A stretch of DNA of 50,086 nucleotides, taken from contig KV919199.1 in assembly GCA_002049455.2 (NCBI GenBank), positions 1-50,086 of the forward strand, read 5' to 3'. Both the position numbers and the translations under genes were made by a program. Position 1 is the first letter of the stretch, and every line of letters begins with the position of its first letter. Of the stretch, positions 10,769-21,559 are shown in pieces. The DNA is from Porphyra umbilicalis. Its lineage: Eukaryota > Rhodophyta > Bangiophyceae > Bangiales > Bangiaceae. The notes beneath the pieces are model-generated. The model was not told the DNA's origin and did not search any database. It was given only the letters and a program-made list of their open reading frames with translations.

Positions 10769-12332
10769 TGTGGTGGAGCTGCCGGCGGCACCCGCCGCCG
10801 CGCCATGGACGGTCGGATTGGCGGCGGTCCCCGCTCGTCCCGATTGCTTGCGTGGTCCTTTCTTGGCGCAGCACCACGGTTTGATTTTGTCTCCCGCTTG
10901 CGTTTCTTTCTGTGCTACCCCATCAATGGCGGCCGGCCTGCCGCTTGGCGCACGGCCACCACGTGGGCCACTTGACCGGCACCCCCCCCGCCCCCCACCT
11001 GCTCGCGCGCCGCTTTTGGCAGAGCCGATGCCCCCACCAGCTCCCTGTTCCCCACCGCCCCCCCCCCTTCTGGTAGGGTGTGCCGGCCAAAGCCCCCCCC
11101 CGCCCCCCCCTCCCCCCCAGCCGTGATATGGTCGGCACGCCCCAACGCGTGGCCGCACTCGCAGCCCGCCGACGCACCCTCCTTCCACCTCCGTGGAGGC
11201 GGAAGCGCTGCCCGCCGCGCCGCGACGCGCCGCCGGCGGCCCGCCGCAGCGTCCACCACCCCCGACTCTTGCCCACCGTCGGGGGAGGGTGCGGCACACC
11301 GGGGGAGGGGCAAGGTGGCGGGGGCGCCACCCGCCGACACACGTGTGGTCGCGGCGGCGAGGGGCTCCCCGACCCCCCCCCCCCCCCCGCCCACCGCCAC
11401 GACCGTCGCCGGCCGGTCGTGGAACCCCGGTGGGTCCTTGTGGGGACGGGCGCAGCAGCCATCCGCCAGGGCGTCTGGCTGCCCCCGACGGTGGTGATGG
11501 ACCACCGCTCCTCCGGGGCAACGACGGCGGGGCAGTGCGGCCACCCCCCCCCCACGTCGACACCGCCACGGCGGCACGGGGAAGATCCGCCGCATCCCAC
11601 GCACCGTGCAGCGCGGCGACAGTGTGACGGCGGGGGGAGGGGGGAGGAGCGTGCAAGCAGCAACAATGGAGGGGGTGCGGGGAGGTTGGCAGCCGCCCAC
11701 CCACGGGCGCACAGCTCGTCCTCGACACGTCCAGGCGAGCCAAACGTATTAGACGGAAGGGGAAGAGCGGGGCGTAGGGAGAGGGAGGGAGCGCCCCCAC
11801 GGGGACCGCCACCGCCGCGTGCCGCACGCCGCCTCGGCGCTCCCCCCCGCGCGCCCGCGGGGTACCGACGCCCCGCCCGCCGTCCCGGCGGGCGGCGCCC
11901 CCACCCGCGCCCGCCCGCCCCACCGCCCCCCCACGGCGATAGGCGCACGCAGGCGGGCCCGCACGCAGCGGCTGACGAGGTGGTCGACCCGCCACGCCCG
12001 CCGGCCGGTGCGGTCGGGCGGTGGGGTGGAGGGGGGGAGGGCGCCGAGAGGCGGGGGGGGGGGGGGAAGCGGGCGGGACGACCCCACCGCCCGCACCGCG
12101 CGGCGTGATCAATCCCCGTCGGAGACCCGGCGGCGGTGACGCCACCGGCGGCCGGCGGGCGGCCGGGGCGCTGCGTGCACTTCCCCCCCCCCCCCCCCGA
12201 CGCCCGCCCCGCGGGGCGGTCGCGCCGTGCGGCCGGCGGGGCGGTCCCCCGCGGCGCGTGCCCGGCCGCGCGCGCAGCGGGCACGGCCGCGGGCCGCGCC
12301 GCCGCGGCGGGCGGCGGGTGGCGGGCGGCCCC
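10769..12332. other. GC-rich intergenic DNA with long C runs; no gene recognised
   Basis: A short ordinary stretch (10769-10920), probably the 3' flank of the NLR-like gene, is followed by about 1.4 kb of Pro/Arg/Gly-coding low complexity with many runs of 8-14 C. Frames are open on both strands without any domain-like stretch. I see nothing else. Confidence 0.5.
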
Positions 12333-13893
12333 ATCGTCAGAACAATGGTCATCCTGGACGGGAGGAAATCCCGTTCAGGCCCCTGTTACGGCACGGCGCC
12401 TGAACAAGGGAATTCCTGTTACAAACGTTGTTCAGGTGCACGGACCTGATCTCGAGGTCAGAAGTTAGCAGATCGCGAGACACACACTTAATGCTCCTGT
12501 TAACCAGGGTCGATTATTATTGCGCTAATCTCTTGACGATGACAGGTACCTGGCGGCCCATGCACACCACTCGTTGATGCTGCTCTGTTTTATGTTTGGA
12601 GGGACTACGGCTGGGACTACGGCCATGAGGACAACCAAACGGTGCACCCATCACAGCTGACCATGTACTAACGGCGGCAGCAACACAAGGGGGGGTGCCA
12701 GTCGGTAGGTAGTACCGCGAACAAGGCACAAAGACCGCGACAGATGCCGTACCATCCAAACCCACATCAAACGAGAGTTCGAGATATCGAGAGAGGAGAA
12801 GACTTAAAAACAAGAGCAACGATACGATGGGACAAAACAGGGGACATACTAGAAAGAGGGCAGGAAGTGGGGGACGGATGTAGGGAGGAGGGGGGAGAGA
12901 GAAATCCACTCAGGAAGTGGGAGAAAGACATACACGATACGCAGGAAAAAAACATGCATGGACGGTAGCACATGTCGGCACGATTCAGATGCGAGCTACC
13001 ACAGATGCCAGTGAACGAGGGCTCTCTGTACGCTTGCGCAACATCCGGTGCAATGACCTCGATGAAACACACGCAATGACAGACAGACGAACGATAGACA
13101 GGAGAGGAACCAACCACAAACAGCGCACAGCATACCTGCTGGAAGACTGGCTCAAAGACCCAGCATGGTAGGGGGATGCCCAGTTGGGGAGGGGGACGTT
13201 GGTGCACGACAGCTAGAGCCGGGAGGGATCGGCACGGGCGCACCGATCTCGGATGACGACTGCAGTGGTCTTGCTCGCCGGCGGCGCGGTAGTGGAGGGT
13301 CGGGTCATCACAGGCTTTAGCCCGTCACTCTGAGTCGTCTCCAATTGACAAGATAAGTCTGTTTTCTCCATGGAGACATCCGACCTACCACGAGGGCTAC
13401 GTGTGGTATAGCTCAGTTTGATTGGCCGGCCATTCCCATACATGCTTGACATCATTCGTCGTCTCACGAAGTTTACAAATATTTGGTCATCGATCGACTT
13501 TACAGAGCAACTCAGGGTAAGTTCTGGAGCGGCGGCCGCGGTCTCGCGCGTGCACCTCAGGTCCGAGAACACGCCTTGGCGTCCACTTATTGTGCACCGC
13601 GCGTGTGTGGCCAAGAGACATCCAGGCCCATGCAGGACCCCGACCTGGACAGTTTACGTCTTCGCAATCTATTGCAGGAATATCATTGGCTTGGATTAGC
13701 GCGACAGTCTTGCATGACCTCGGGATCATCAACGAGATGGTTCAGGGCCTGGCACAGCTTTCCTGAACGGGAACTCCTCCCGTTCAGGCCTTTGTTACAG
13801 CACAGACGCCTGGACGGGAAACCTCCCGTTCAAGGGCTTCTTGAACGGGACTCCCGTTCAGGCTCCCGTTCAAGTGTCCACAGTTCTGACGAT
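12333..13893. mobile_element. Putative non-autonomous element with hairpin-rich ends (element A)
   Basis: The ends carry the inverted 11-mer 'atcgtcagaac' (12333-12343) and 'gttctgacgat' (13883-13893), followed on each side by diverged matching sequence leading to a GAACGGGAG-type word. Just inside both ends are clusters of short palindromes of the 'cctgaacggga'/'tcccgttcagg' type (12354-12440 and 13763-13870). About 44 bp also match in direct orientation (12369-12412 versus 13779-13822). The interior is AT-richer than the surrounding GC-rich repeat and has no transposase-like frame. No convincing target-site duplication is visible. The structure recalls foldback or other hairpin-ended DNA elements; the family is unknown. 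Confidence 0.5.
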
Positions 13894-14049
13894 TGCTGGC
13901 CGCCGCCCCCCGCTGCCGGCCGCCGCCCCCGCTGCCGGCCGCCGCTCCTGCCGCTCGCTGCCGCCCCCACTGCCGCCCGCCGACGCGGCTGCCGGCCACC
14001 GCCCCCACCACCGGCCACCCGCTCCAACCGCTCGCCGCCGCCCCCACGG
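13894..14049. repeat. GCC-rich repeat separating elements A and B
   Basis: This stretch consists of variants of 'gctgccggccgccgcccc'. The same type of sequence resumes at 15290 on the other side of element B, suggesting that B was inserted into a continuous GCC-rich repeat. Confidence 0.5.
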
Positions 14050-15289
14050 CGTCGCAACTGCGACGCCCCCAACAGAACGTGATTCTGTTCGGGTGGCTGT
14101 TGCCGAACAGGCGCCCAACAGAGGCCATTCTGTTCCATTATTGTTCGGTGCTGAGCTCTGGATCTCGTGGTTGCGTCCGAAACATGCGGGTCAGCCCCGG
14201 CAAGCAGGCTGGCATACCGTAAAAAGAGGCATGCCATGGTACGACTTATTCAGACGTATTGAGGTTTCGGATTGAGAGTCCACGGCCCGGCCGCCAAGTA
14301 CATGTTTTGTGTGGAGCAGTAGCTTCGTGCTTACCGTTGCAGGGCTGCGCCTACCCGATGCGCCTAAACTGTGTTGACACATACCAACAATGCGCTCAAC
14401 GCACGTACTCCTTACCCGGAAGACAGAAACATAGCACAGACATGAGACGTAGCGTCCAATAGAGCAAACTAAACACATGCCGGAGAGAACAGCAAGTCCA
14501 AGTGTCGGTACAAACAGTTAGAGCGGCCCTCAAGGAGAAAACGGTCGCTCGCGGTGAGCGAGGACATGGTCTTATCGCGAAAGCACGATGGTCGTGCGAG
14601 AACAAACAGTCCGTGGAAGATGAGGGGGCGGAGGGGGCAGAGCGGGCAGACACGAGCGGGTTGAGGGAAAATGCATGGAGGCGCGGAGAGTGAGGCACGA
14701 CCAGAATGATGCGCGGGAGAGAAGTGCCTTTGGAACAGATGCACGCACGGAGAGGGTCCAAAGAAGCGGTAGGGGTAATGAGTCGAAAGGGGGGGATCAA
14801 GAACGGGAAAAGGGGGTGTGAGGGAAACAGCAGCAGTGTCAGGCGAGAAATGTGGCGGTGACATCCGGACAACGACAACGACGTGGAGGCAACGACGCAT
14901 GCGGTGTGGGTGGCTGTGAGCTCGAGGTTGGCGACCGTCTGCTGCGCTGGTCCGTCGAGAGATCGTCGAAGGTTCTACTGTATTTGTTCGTGAAGTGCGT
15001 GAAGATAGCATGAAGTGTTGACAATGTGTTCCTCTTTGACTTCCTAATGTGCTAGGCACCTCTGATTTCTTCCTTCTTGTCTAATGCGCGGACTTCAGGC
15101 GTTACAATCATCAGCTCCTGGCACATGCATGGTTCTCACTCGAGAGAGGCAAACGGCAGCACCGAACAGAATCGCATTCTGTTCGGGCTCTGTTGCCCGA
15201 ACAGGCCGCCCAACAGAAGGGCGTTTGTTCGCCTGTTGCCCAACAGCCGTGCTGTTCGGCGCTTTGTTCGGCCGCCGCCAGTTGCGACG
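14050..15289. mobile_element. Putative non-autonomous element with hairpin-rich ends (element B)
   Basis: The termini are the inverted pair 'cgtcgcaactg' (14050-14060) and 'cagttgcgacg' (15279-15289). Subterminal regions (14070-14160 and 15150-15270) are packed with inverted words of the 'aacagaa'/'ttctgttcgg' type and carry the inverted pair 'ttcggtgctg'/'cagcaccgaa'. A stretch of about 55 bp also matches directly between the two ends (about 14082-14136 and 15176-15232). The interior is AT-richer and noncoding. Architecture parallels element A, but the repeated words differ, so the two are of the same type and not copies of one sequence. Confidence 0.5.
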
Positions 15290-15855
15290 ACGGCCGCCCG
15301 TCACCCCTACCGCCCGCAGCCGCCCCTGCGGCCGGTGCCCGCGTCTGCTGCCGCCCGCCGCCCACGCAGCCCGCCGCCGCCCCTGCTGCCGGCTCCCGCA
15401 CCTGTGGCCGCCCGCCGCTCGCGCGGCCGGCCGTCGCCGCCGCCGCCGGACGTCGCCCCCGCTGCCGCCCGCCGCCCCCGCTGTCGCCCGCCGCCCCTGC
15501 TGTTGCCCGCCGCCCCTGCCGCCCGCCGCCGCCCCGGCTGCTGGGCACCGCCCCCACCACCGGCCTCCGCTCCTGCCCCTAGCCATCGACCCCGCTGCCG
15601 GCCACTACTGGCTGCCGCTCCCGCTTCCGGCCGCCACCCCAGCCGTTTGCTGCGGCCCCCTGCCAGTGCCTCCCCTCCCCACCCCATCCGCAACAGTTTA
15701 GGTAGAGGCGTCGGCGGCAAAGGGCGAGTGCGGTGGTCGGCAGCAGCAGCAGTCGCTGGCAGCGGCGGCGGCTCCACCCACCACATGATCAGACGAATTC
15801 CAAACTGACCAATGAGGTGTCGTTAAAAACCTTCGTCACGATTGTCCGTGTTTGG
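15290..15855. repeat. GCC-rich low-complexity repeat, then a short unique stretch
   Basis: From 15290 to about 15680 the sequence is built from variants of 'gccgcccctgctgccggc'. It keeps frames open on both strands but encodes only Pro/Ala/Arg. From 15700 to 15855 it becomes mixed unique sequence that contains the left copy of the MITE target site. I see no gene. Confidence 0.5.
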
Positions 15856-16248
15856 TAGGGCTGTTAAAGCGGACGTTACGGACAAAGCGGACGCGTCAGC
15901 TTTGTCTTATGGTCCCACGCCTGTCCGTTTCCCATCGGACGCATTACGGACGGTCCGTAATGCTCAAACAGTAGACCCCCCTCCGGCCGTCACGTTACGT
16001 AGCGCTCGGCAGCCCCGTGGGAGGGGGTGGCTGACAGAAACAGCACAGTCTCGGATCACAAGCCATTACAGCGAGTGTCAGCAAAACGACAGCATCGGCT
16101 GAGTGCGGATGAGAGACCAATCAGACGGCAAAGGACAATCGTTCAGGATCTCAGATGCACCCAATGAGACGAAGCGGACGATGCGGACCGTCTCGGACGG
16201 TCCGCGTCCGAGTCCGTCTTTTTTGTCCTGTCCGCTTTAACAGCCCTA
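15856..16248. mobile_element. hAT-type MITE, 393 bp, with 8-bp target-site duplication
   Basis: The terminal inverted repeats are perfect over 19 bp: 'tagggctgttaaagcggac' at 15856-15874 and its reverse complement at 16230-16248. Both sides are flanked by 'gtgtttgg' (15848-15855 and 16249-16256), an exact 8-bp duplication. An 8-bp TSD with TAGGG-type ends is the signature of hAT-superfamily elements. Subterminal 'ggac'/'gtcc' words form further inverted pairs. There is no coding capacity, so a hAT transposase elsewhere would have to move it. The perfect ends and TSD suggest a fairly recent insertion. Confidence 0.88.
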
Positions 16249-17162
16249 GTGTTTGGTGATGCTCATCAGACCATCAAACGGTCTAGAAAACTGTGCATCG
16301 AATCGAAGGGCTCGATGGGCGCTGTTGATGGTCATATCGAAGAGCGATTTCGATGGTCTGATGGGGCTTGATGGGGCCAGATGGGTGTTGATGGGAAATC
16401 CAGTCCAAGTCGACGATCCACCACCCACTGCGACCGAGAGACCACACATGGCAAGAGTCAGGCAGGTGTGGGCCAATTTTTTTTCTTTTTTTCGTAGCCT
16501 ATAGGATGCACAACCAAACAGACGAAAAACAAAGGAGAACAAAAGCAAAGTGAGTGGGAACATGCCCATCCGCAACGCGCCTCACGACGCACCGTCCACC
16601 GAGAAAAAAGACACACCGCCGCTCGTTAGAGAGGAAGACATACACGCCGTCTCACCGCTTCACCACAGTCAACCGCGTCGCGTAATCCCGTGCAGAAGCA
16701 TCCAGCAAGCGGTTTGGATGCAAACAGCCAGCCGCCACCACTCCTCCACAACCACAGTAGCTCCTCAAGCAGCTCCAGGTTGTTGACGTCGAACAACGAG
16801 TGGCGCCGTCGACAGATCTTGTGTCAGCCACCTCCTTGAACTTGATGTTGCCAGGTCCAGCAACAGCACAGACACGACATCACACTGGGGCTCACTCACG
16901 AAAACAGACGCTCCCCGCCCACCGCACGCACCACGCAAAAAAAGAGAAACATTACAAAAACACACACTCATGGCAAACAAAACAACGAACACAATGCGGT
17001 GCGGAGCCGTGCAAGTGCAAGAGCGCATGCCGCATACAGCAAAGAGGAAGAGCAGTCGCGCCGCGCCACAATGGCAACCAGCGCCAATGAGACCAGGCGC
17101 AATACCAGGAGTCTCCTCCGCAGCCACCAGAGCCCAGGCTTCCCGCGCACACCGCGCTACGG
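16249..17162. other. Intergenic; 3' flank of poly(A) polymerase gene
   Basis: The left part (16257-16410) has repeated 'gatggtctgatgg'-type words with inverted partners ('cagaccatc'), perhaps another decayed small element. The rest is ordinary sequence downstream of the poly(A) polymerase stop. No coding frame looks real. Confidence 0.4.
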
Positions 17163-19400
17163 CTACAACCCAGCTAGCTTCACGCTAATAATCGGCTTGG
17201 CACTTGTCGCTGCCGCAACCGCTGGCGCCCCGACGCCCGGATCCGCTTGCAGCTCGTCGTCTTCCGGCTCCACGCTCGGCACGGCGTCCTCAGCAACCGC
17301 CGCGGCCACGGACGTGGGCGCCGTGCTGACGGCGTCCGCGGTCGTCGCCGCTGTCGCGGTGGTTGCGTCCCCGGCCGCTGCACCCGCCGCCAGTGGCCCC
17401 GCCGCGCTGGCGGGCTCATCTGCCGCCGCCGTCGCCTCCATCCGTCGCCGCTTGGCGTCCCGTGTGTCACCGTCGTTGTCCACACCTCCGACTGCCGCTG
17501 AAGACGGTGTGGCCGCAACCCCACCGGTCTGGGTGGACACGCCGGGGGGAGCCCCATTGGCTGCGCCCGCACCCGCCTTGGTCGCCGCCCCCGCTGCCGT
17601 TGACACGCTCTTCTTCCGCTCCTTCCGCCGTTTCTTGGATGCGGACGTGCCCCGAGCGGCGCGCCCAAACGCCGAATCGACGGCGCACGGCGGGAGGCCC
17701 TTGCGCTTGACGTGTGCGACAGATACGAGCATCGCCGCCGTGCGTTCCTGCCAGTTGGTAACCAGGCCAATCCACTCATCCACAGGCTGTGTGATGTCCA
17801 CTGTCCGCTGCACGGGCGCGCCGTCCACCGATGGTGGCGGTACGGGCTCGGGGCGGCCACCGCGCGCCGGCACAGAAAAGTCGAGCCCGAAAAAGAAGGT
17901 TGCCCCGCACCCCTCTGGGTAGGCCGTGGCCGACACAAACTCAGGGGGGAAGGGATGGACGCCCACCCGGGGGAGCGCCTCGAGGCGGTGAATGAAGAGG
18001 CGAAGTTTGGACTCCACCCAGCCACGCCACTTCTTTTGGGTCGGCGACTCGGCGGCGAAGACGTCAATCTGCAGGAAGTGCGAGTGCTGCGAGAAGAAGT
18101 CGACCGTGTCAAACAGCGGTGCCCATGCAGCGCCGGGGGTGGGGGAGGCGGATGACGGCTTGACAGGCGTCTTGGCGACATCTGAGGGAGGGCTGCCATT
18201 GGCGATGGCCTTCCCTGGCGCGGCGTCGATGCTGGCGTCGGCGGGGGTAGCAAGTGCGGCCGCAGCCGGCGTCAGGGTTGCCTTGACGGCCGGCGGTGAT
18301 GAGGATGGCAGCGATGCGCCATCAAACACTTCGTTGACGATGCGGTTGCCCCGAGAGATCTCCTCCTTCATCACCTTGAGCGTGGACTGCGACACGTTGT
18401 GGGTGGTGTTCATGGACGGGTAGGAGGGCGTGACAATGGGCATCAAGTGCCGCCGGTCGCTCATATTCATCGACGGGTTCCACAGCTTGAAGCCCAGATT
18501 GGGGTTGCCCGTCGAGATGGACCGCAGCAACACCGGGTTGGGCCACTTCCACTGCTCGTACACGCGGAAGAAGCGGGAGAGGAGCGTCGCGGGCGCTGCA
18601 TTGGGGTACAGTTGGCAGATGCGGGCGACAAGGATGGCCCACGCCACCCCGCCGAGGTAGCCGAGCACGTTGGAGTAGACCGCCCGCTTCTTGGCCCACA
18701 ACTTGATGGCTCGTAGCGTCGTTCGGAAGTGAGGTATGTTTGGTACTAACCGTAAGATCGCATCCGTAACACGCACGCCGTTGATAGAGCGCTGCGTTGA
18801 ATCGTCCACGTTGCGGAGGATACTGTCGTCGAGGATGTCGAGCTTCTCGGGGATGGACGACATTTGCAGGCACGCGCACAACAGGTCAATCTCCACGCCC
18901 GAGTACTCAAACTTGATGATGGGCACATACGCGTCTGCGACAGCCACAATGTCCGTGGCGAGCGGTTTGCGGCGGAGCATCTCGACGAGCACATTGTCAG
19001 GGTTGGGCGCCACGCCCCCCGGCTCAGGGATGCCAAAGACATCCCGCTTGCGATCGACGTGCCGCGGCGCAATGCACAACGTGTCGATATCTGCACCCGG
19101 GCCGTTGACCCCAAGGCGGTAGGAGCCAAACGTGAAAATGCGAGCCCCCGTCTCATTGGCCATGGCGTCGGTCATGCCAGCTGCCAGGGACACCCGCCGT
19201 ACCCACTCGGTGACAAGCTCGGAGAGGTCCGAAAGCACGGTTTCCCGGTGTTGTTGCTCCGCCACCGACTCGTACAGGCGATTGGCACGGAGGTAGGCTT
19301 CCAGCTCGTCCGACAAGTGCTGGTCCAGCGGCTCAGGGGATGCAAGCGAGATGGGCTCCGTAACGCCATAGGAGCGCCCGGGCACCGCCCCGCCGTCCAT
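17163..19400 (-). CDS. Canonical nuclear poly(A) polymerase
   Basis: This 745-residue protein adds the poly(A) tail to pre-mRNA 3' ends in the nucleus. ATG at 19398-19400 is chosen because the sequence that follows aligns with the family N-terminus (SYGVTEPISLA); an upstream in-frame extension looks like leader sequence. The nucleotidyltransferase motif GSYRLGV...GPGADIDT spans about residues 92-107, with metal-binding Asp104 and Asp106; the third Asp is in EIDLLCA (Asp172). The central domain follows (RAIKLWAKKRAVYSN, about 230-244), then the RNA-binding domain (about 440-560). A Lys/Arg-rich stretch (SKKRRKERKKS) and DAKRRR are likely nuclear localisation signals in the low-complexity Ala/Thr-rich tail. 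Intact single exon, divergent from TRAPPC2. Identity is secure. Confidence 0.95.
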   Translation of the reverse strand: MDGGAVPGRSYGVTEPISLASPEPLDQHLSDELEAYLRANRLYESVAEQQHRETVLSDLSELVTEWVRRVSLAAGMTDAMANETGARIFTFGSYRLGVNGPGADIDTLCIAPRHVDRKRDVFGIPEPGGVAPNPDNVLVEMLRRKPLATDIVAVADAYVPIIKFEYSGVEIDLLCACLQMSSIPEKLDILDDSILRNVDDSTQRSINGVRVTDAILRLVPNIPHFRTTLRAIKLWAKKRAVYSNVLGYLGGVAWAILVARICQLYPNAAPATLLSRFFRVYEQWKWPNPVLLRSISTGNPNLGFKLWNPSMNMSDRRHLMPIVTPSYPSMNTTHNVSQSTLKVMKEEISRGNRIVNEVFDGASLPSSSPPAVKATLTPAAAALATPADASIDAAPGKAIANGSPPSDVAKTPVKPSSASPTPGAAWAPLFDTVDFFSQHSHFLQIDVFAAESPTQKKWRGWVESKLRLFIHRLEALPRVGVHPFPPEFVSATAYPEGCGATFFFGLDFSVPARGGRPEPVPPPSVDGAPVQRTVDITQPVDEWIGLVTNWQERTAAMLVSVAHVKRKGLPPCAVDSAFGRAARGTSASKKRRKERKKSVSTAAGAATKAGAGAANGAPPGVSTQTGGVAATPSSAAVGGVDNDGDTRDAKRRRMEATAAADEPASAAGPLAAGAAAGDATTATAATTADAVSTAPTSVAAAVAEDAVPSVEPEDDELQADPGVGAPAVAAATSAKPIISVKLAGL

Positions 19401-19986
19401 GATGACAGTGAAAAAGGAGGAAGGGGTACTGGAGTGGTCAGGGGAGCCGCGGGGGGCACCCGCCGCGCCCACAACCGTGGTCCCTAAAGGTAACGCGGGT
19501 GACCAGGCCAAAAAGGTAAAAGGTGTACAAGGAGAGAACGAAATGACGCAGCTCACGTCACGACTGGCCCGCTACGCAAAACAACAACACTGGGGTCGGA
19601 TGCACGAAGCCGACCCCGACAGTCACAGGGTCATTACCACCTCCGCCGCTCCAAGCTGCACCAGCGGGCGTGTCCGCGTGTGCCCTTCTCACGCTTTGCT
19701 GCGCGAGCGTCTCCATGCCGGGAGAAACAGGTGTGCCAAGTGCATGGTGTTTTGACGAGGTACTACTTTTGTGTACTTTTGTATTTGTGAAAACTTGTTC
19801 GAATGTCAGCCACCGCCATTCTGTGTAGCCTTCTTCTTGGTCACTTTCACAGTCAACGAGCAAGACAGCCGGACGTCGTCTTCGTCACGCCACGCTCGGT
19901 TGCTCTTCGCACTGGAAGTGCTCTTTATCTCAGAGCCACCACGTACGTTCTTTTTCTCTCTGCTGCGGCCCCCCCATCCTCCGGCG
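19401..19986. promoter_or_regulatory. Divergent intergenic promoter region, poly(A) polymerase / TRAPPC2
   Basis: 586 bp separate the two divergent start codons. The stretch is less GC-rich than the genes (notably 19740-19970), as expected for a promoter. I cannot point to a clear TATA box or a named factor site. Confidence 0.45.
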
Positions 19987-20418
19987 ATGCCTACGCTAGT
20001 CATCATCGCGTCCCAGTCCGACACCCCCGTGTACACCCGCACCTTCCCCCCCTCTGTCGCCGCGGCGGTGGGCGCCCCGCCCCCGCCCGCGCCCTCCACT
20101 CTGGAACTGCTCGTCCTCAACGCCGCCCTCGATGCGGTCGATGAGGCTGCCTGGGCGACCCGCGACAGCTACCTCCGGACGGTCGACACGTTCAACGACC
20201 TGGTCGTGTCTGCCTACATCACCGCCGCGGGCGTACGGCTGCTGCTGTTGCACGACGGGCGGGGGGCGTCGGAGGAGGGCGTGCGCGCCTTTTTTGTCGA
20301 CGTCCACGAGCTGTGGGCGCGCGTCGCACTCAACCCACTGTACACCGAAGGGGAGCCCGTGACGAGTGCGGTGTTTCACGACCGCGTCGGCACGGCGGCG
20401 GCGCGGCGATGGCCGTAG
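19987..20418 (+). CDS. TRAPP complex subunit 2 (sedlin-like)
   Basis: This 143-residue protein matches the length of the family (about 140). It is a longin-fold subunit of the TRAPP complex, the tethering factor and Rab1/Ypt1 exchange factor at the Golgi. ATG at 19987 is chosen because MPTLVIIASQSDTPVY fits the family's first beta strand; an upstream in-frame extension does not. Family landmarks: LNAALDAVDEAAW, YLRTVDTFNDLVVSAY, RLLLLHDGR, FFVDVHELWARVALNPLY and SAVFHDRV, in the order seen in human sedlin. The C-terminus ends in a Gly/Ala/Arg stretch shortly after, slightly diverged. Intact and in one exon. Confidence 0.95.
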   Translation: MPTLVIIASQSDTPVYTRTFPPSVAAAVGAPPPPAPSTLELLVLNAALDAVDEAAWATRDSYLRTVDTFNDLVVSAYITAAGVRLLLLHDGRGASEEGVRAFFVDVHELWARVALNPLYTEGEPVTSAVFHDRVGTAAARRWP

Positions 20419-21197
20419 GCGCGGCGGTGGGAAGGACACATCGCCGCCGCGGGATGGAAGCGATGTGGCGCGGGGCGGCTGTGGCCGCATCCAAGAGGCT
20501 GCTCGGTCGGGAGGGAGGGAGGTAGCGAGGGGTGAGGGGAGAGCATGGACGCCAATCGCGCGGGTGGATGACGAGGTCCCGTATGTTGAAGGGTGGGGCC
20601 GGGCGGGCTCGCGATCGGAGGTGCCCCGCCGGCGGGCTGTCGCGCGTGACGCGGGTCATTGCACCGGCGTCGGGCGGGCGCGTCGCGGCGCCCGGCCCTC
20701 GGGCGTGCCCGCGTCGGCAGCGCCCACGCGCGCGCGCCGCCTGCACCCAGGTGGGAGGCGGGCCGACTCGCCGGCCACCGACGGGCTGCCGCCCCGCGTC
20801 GACGCTGCTCCGGCTCTACGCCGGCGGCCAGTGGTGGCGCGGCGGCGGCGGCGTGTCGGCGGGCTCGGTGCGGGGCGCTCGGTCGGCGGGGGGTGGTCCC
20901 CGCGCCGGGTCGGCGGTTGGGGGACCGCGCATCGAGCGGCGGGTGCGACGCGCTGACGTTTGCGCGCGGGTCGTTTTGGTGACGGCACCCGTCGCCTGCG
21001 GTGCCCCCCACCACGGCGACTGCGCGGTCGAGAGCCGCCCGTGGCGTCCCTGGGGCGGCTCTGCCCGGCACCCATCGATAAAACGAGCGCCCCCCCGCCA
21101 AAAAGGACGCGTGCACCGCCGACCTACCGCCAGAACAGAACCCAACCGGCTCCCTATGCAGCCCCCCCCTGTTTAGCCCCCCCCCCCCCCCCAGGTG
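20419..21197. other. Convergent intergenic region, GC-rich
   Basis: It lies between the 3' ends of TRAPPC2 (+) and the WDR44-like gene (-). GC-rich, with frames open on both strands but only Arg/Gly/Pro/Ala composition. It contains a 15-20 base C-rich stretch near 21175-21194. I see no gene. Confidence 0.5.
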
Positions 21198-21447
21198 TCA
21201 CCGCCCGACCATCCGGCCCGACGCAAACACCCGCACGTCCCCCCCAGCCGACGCGGCGACAATCACCACTGGCAACCGCCGCCGCCGCCGCCCGCCCGGC
21301 CCGACGAGCGGCGACGCGCGCACCGCCGCCGCCGGCGCAAACGCCGCGTACGTCACGGGCGCCTCGTCAAACGCCACAAACGACTCGTGGCCCTGCGCGT
21401 ACAGGCCGTCCGCGTCGGTGGCGGCGGCGGCGGCCACGCCGCCGCTC

Positions 21448-21482
<35 letters not shown>

Positions 21483-21512
21483 CCCCCCCCCCCCCTTTGC
21501 CATGCCACCGCT

Positions 21513-21559
<47 letters not shown>

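Noticed and set aside
10730..12352. Minus-strand frame of 540 codons
   Set aside because: Low-complexity GC-rich DNA with other equally long frames on both strands; no domain-like segment.
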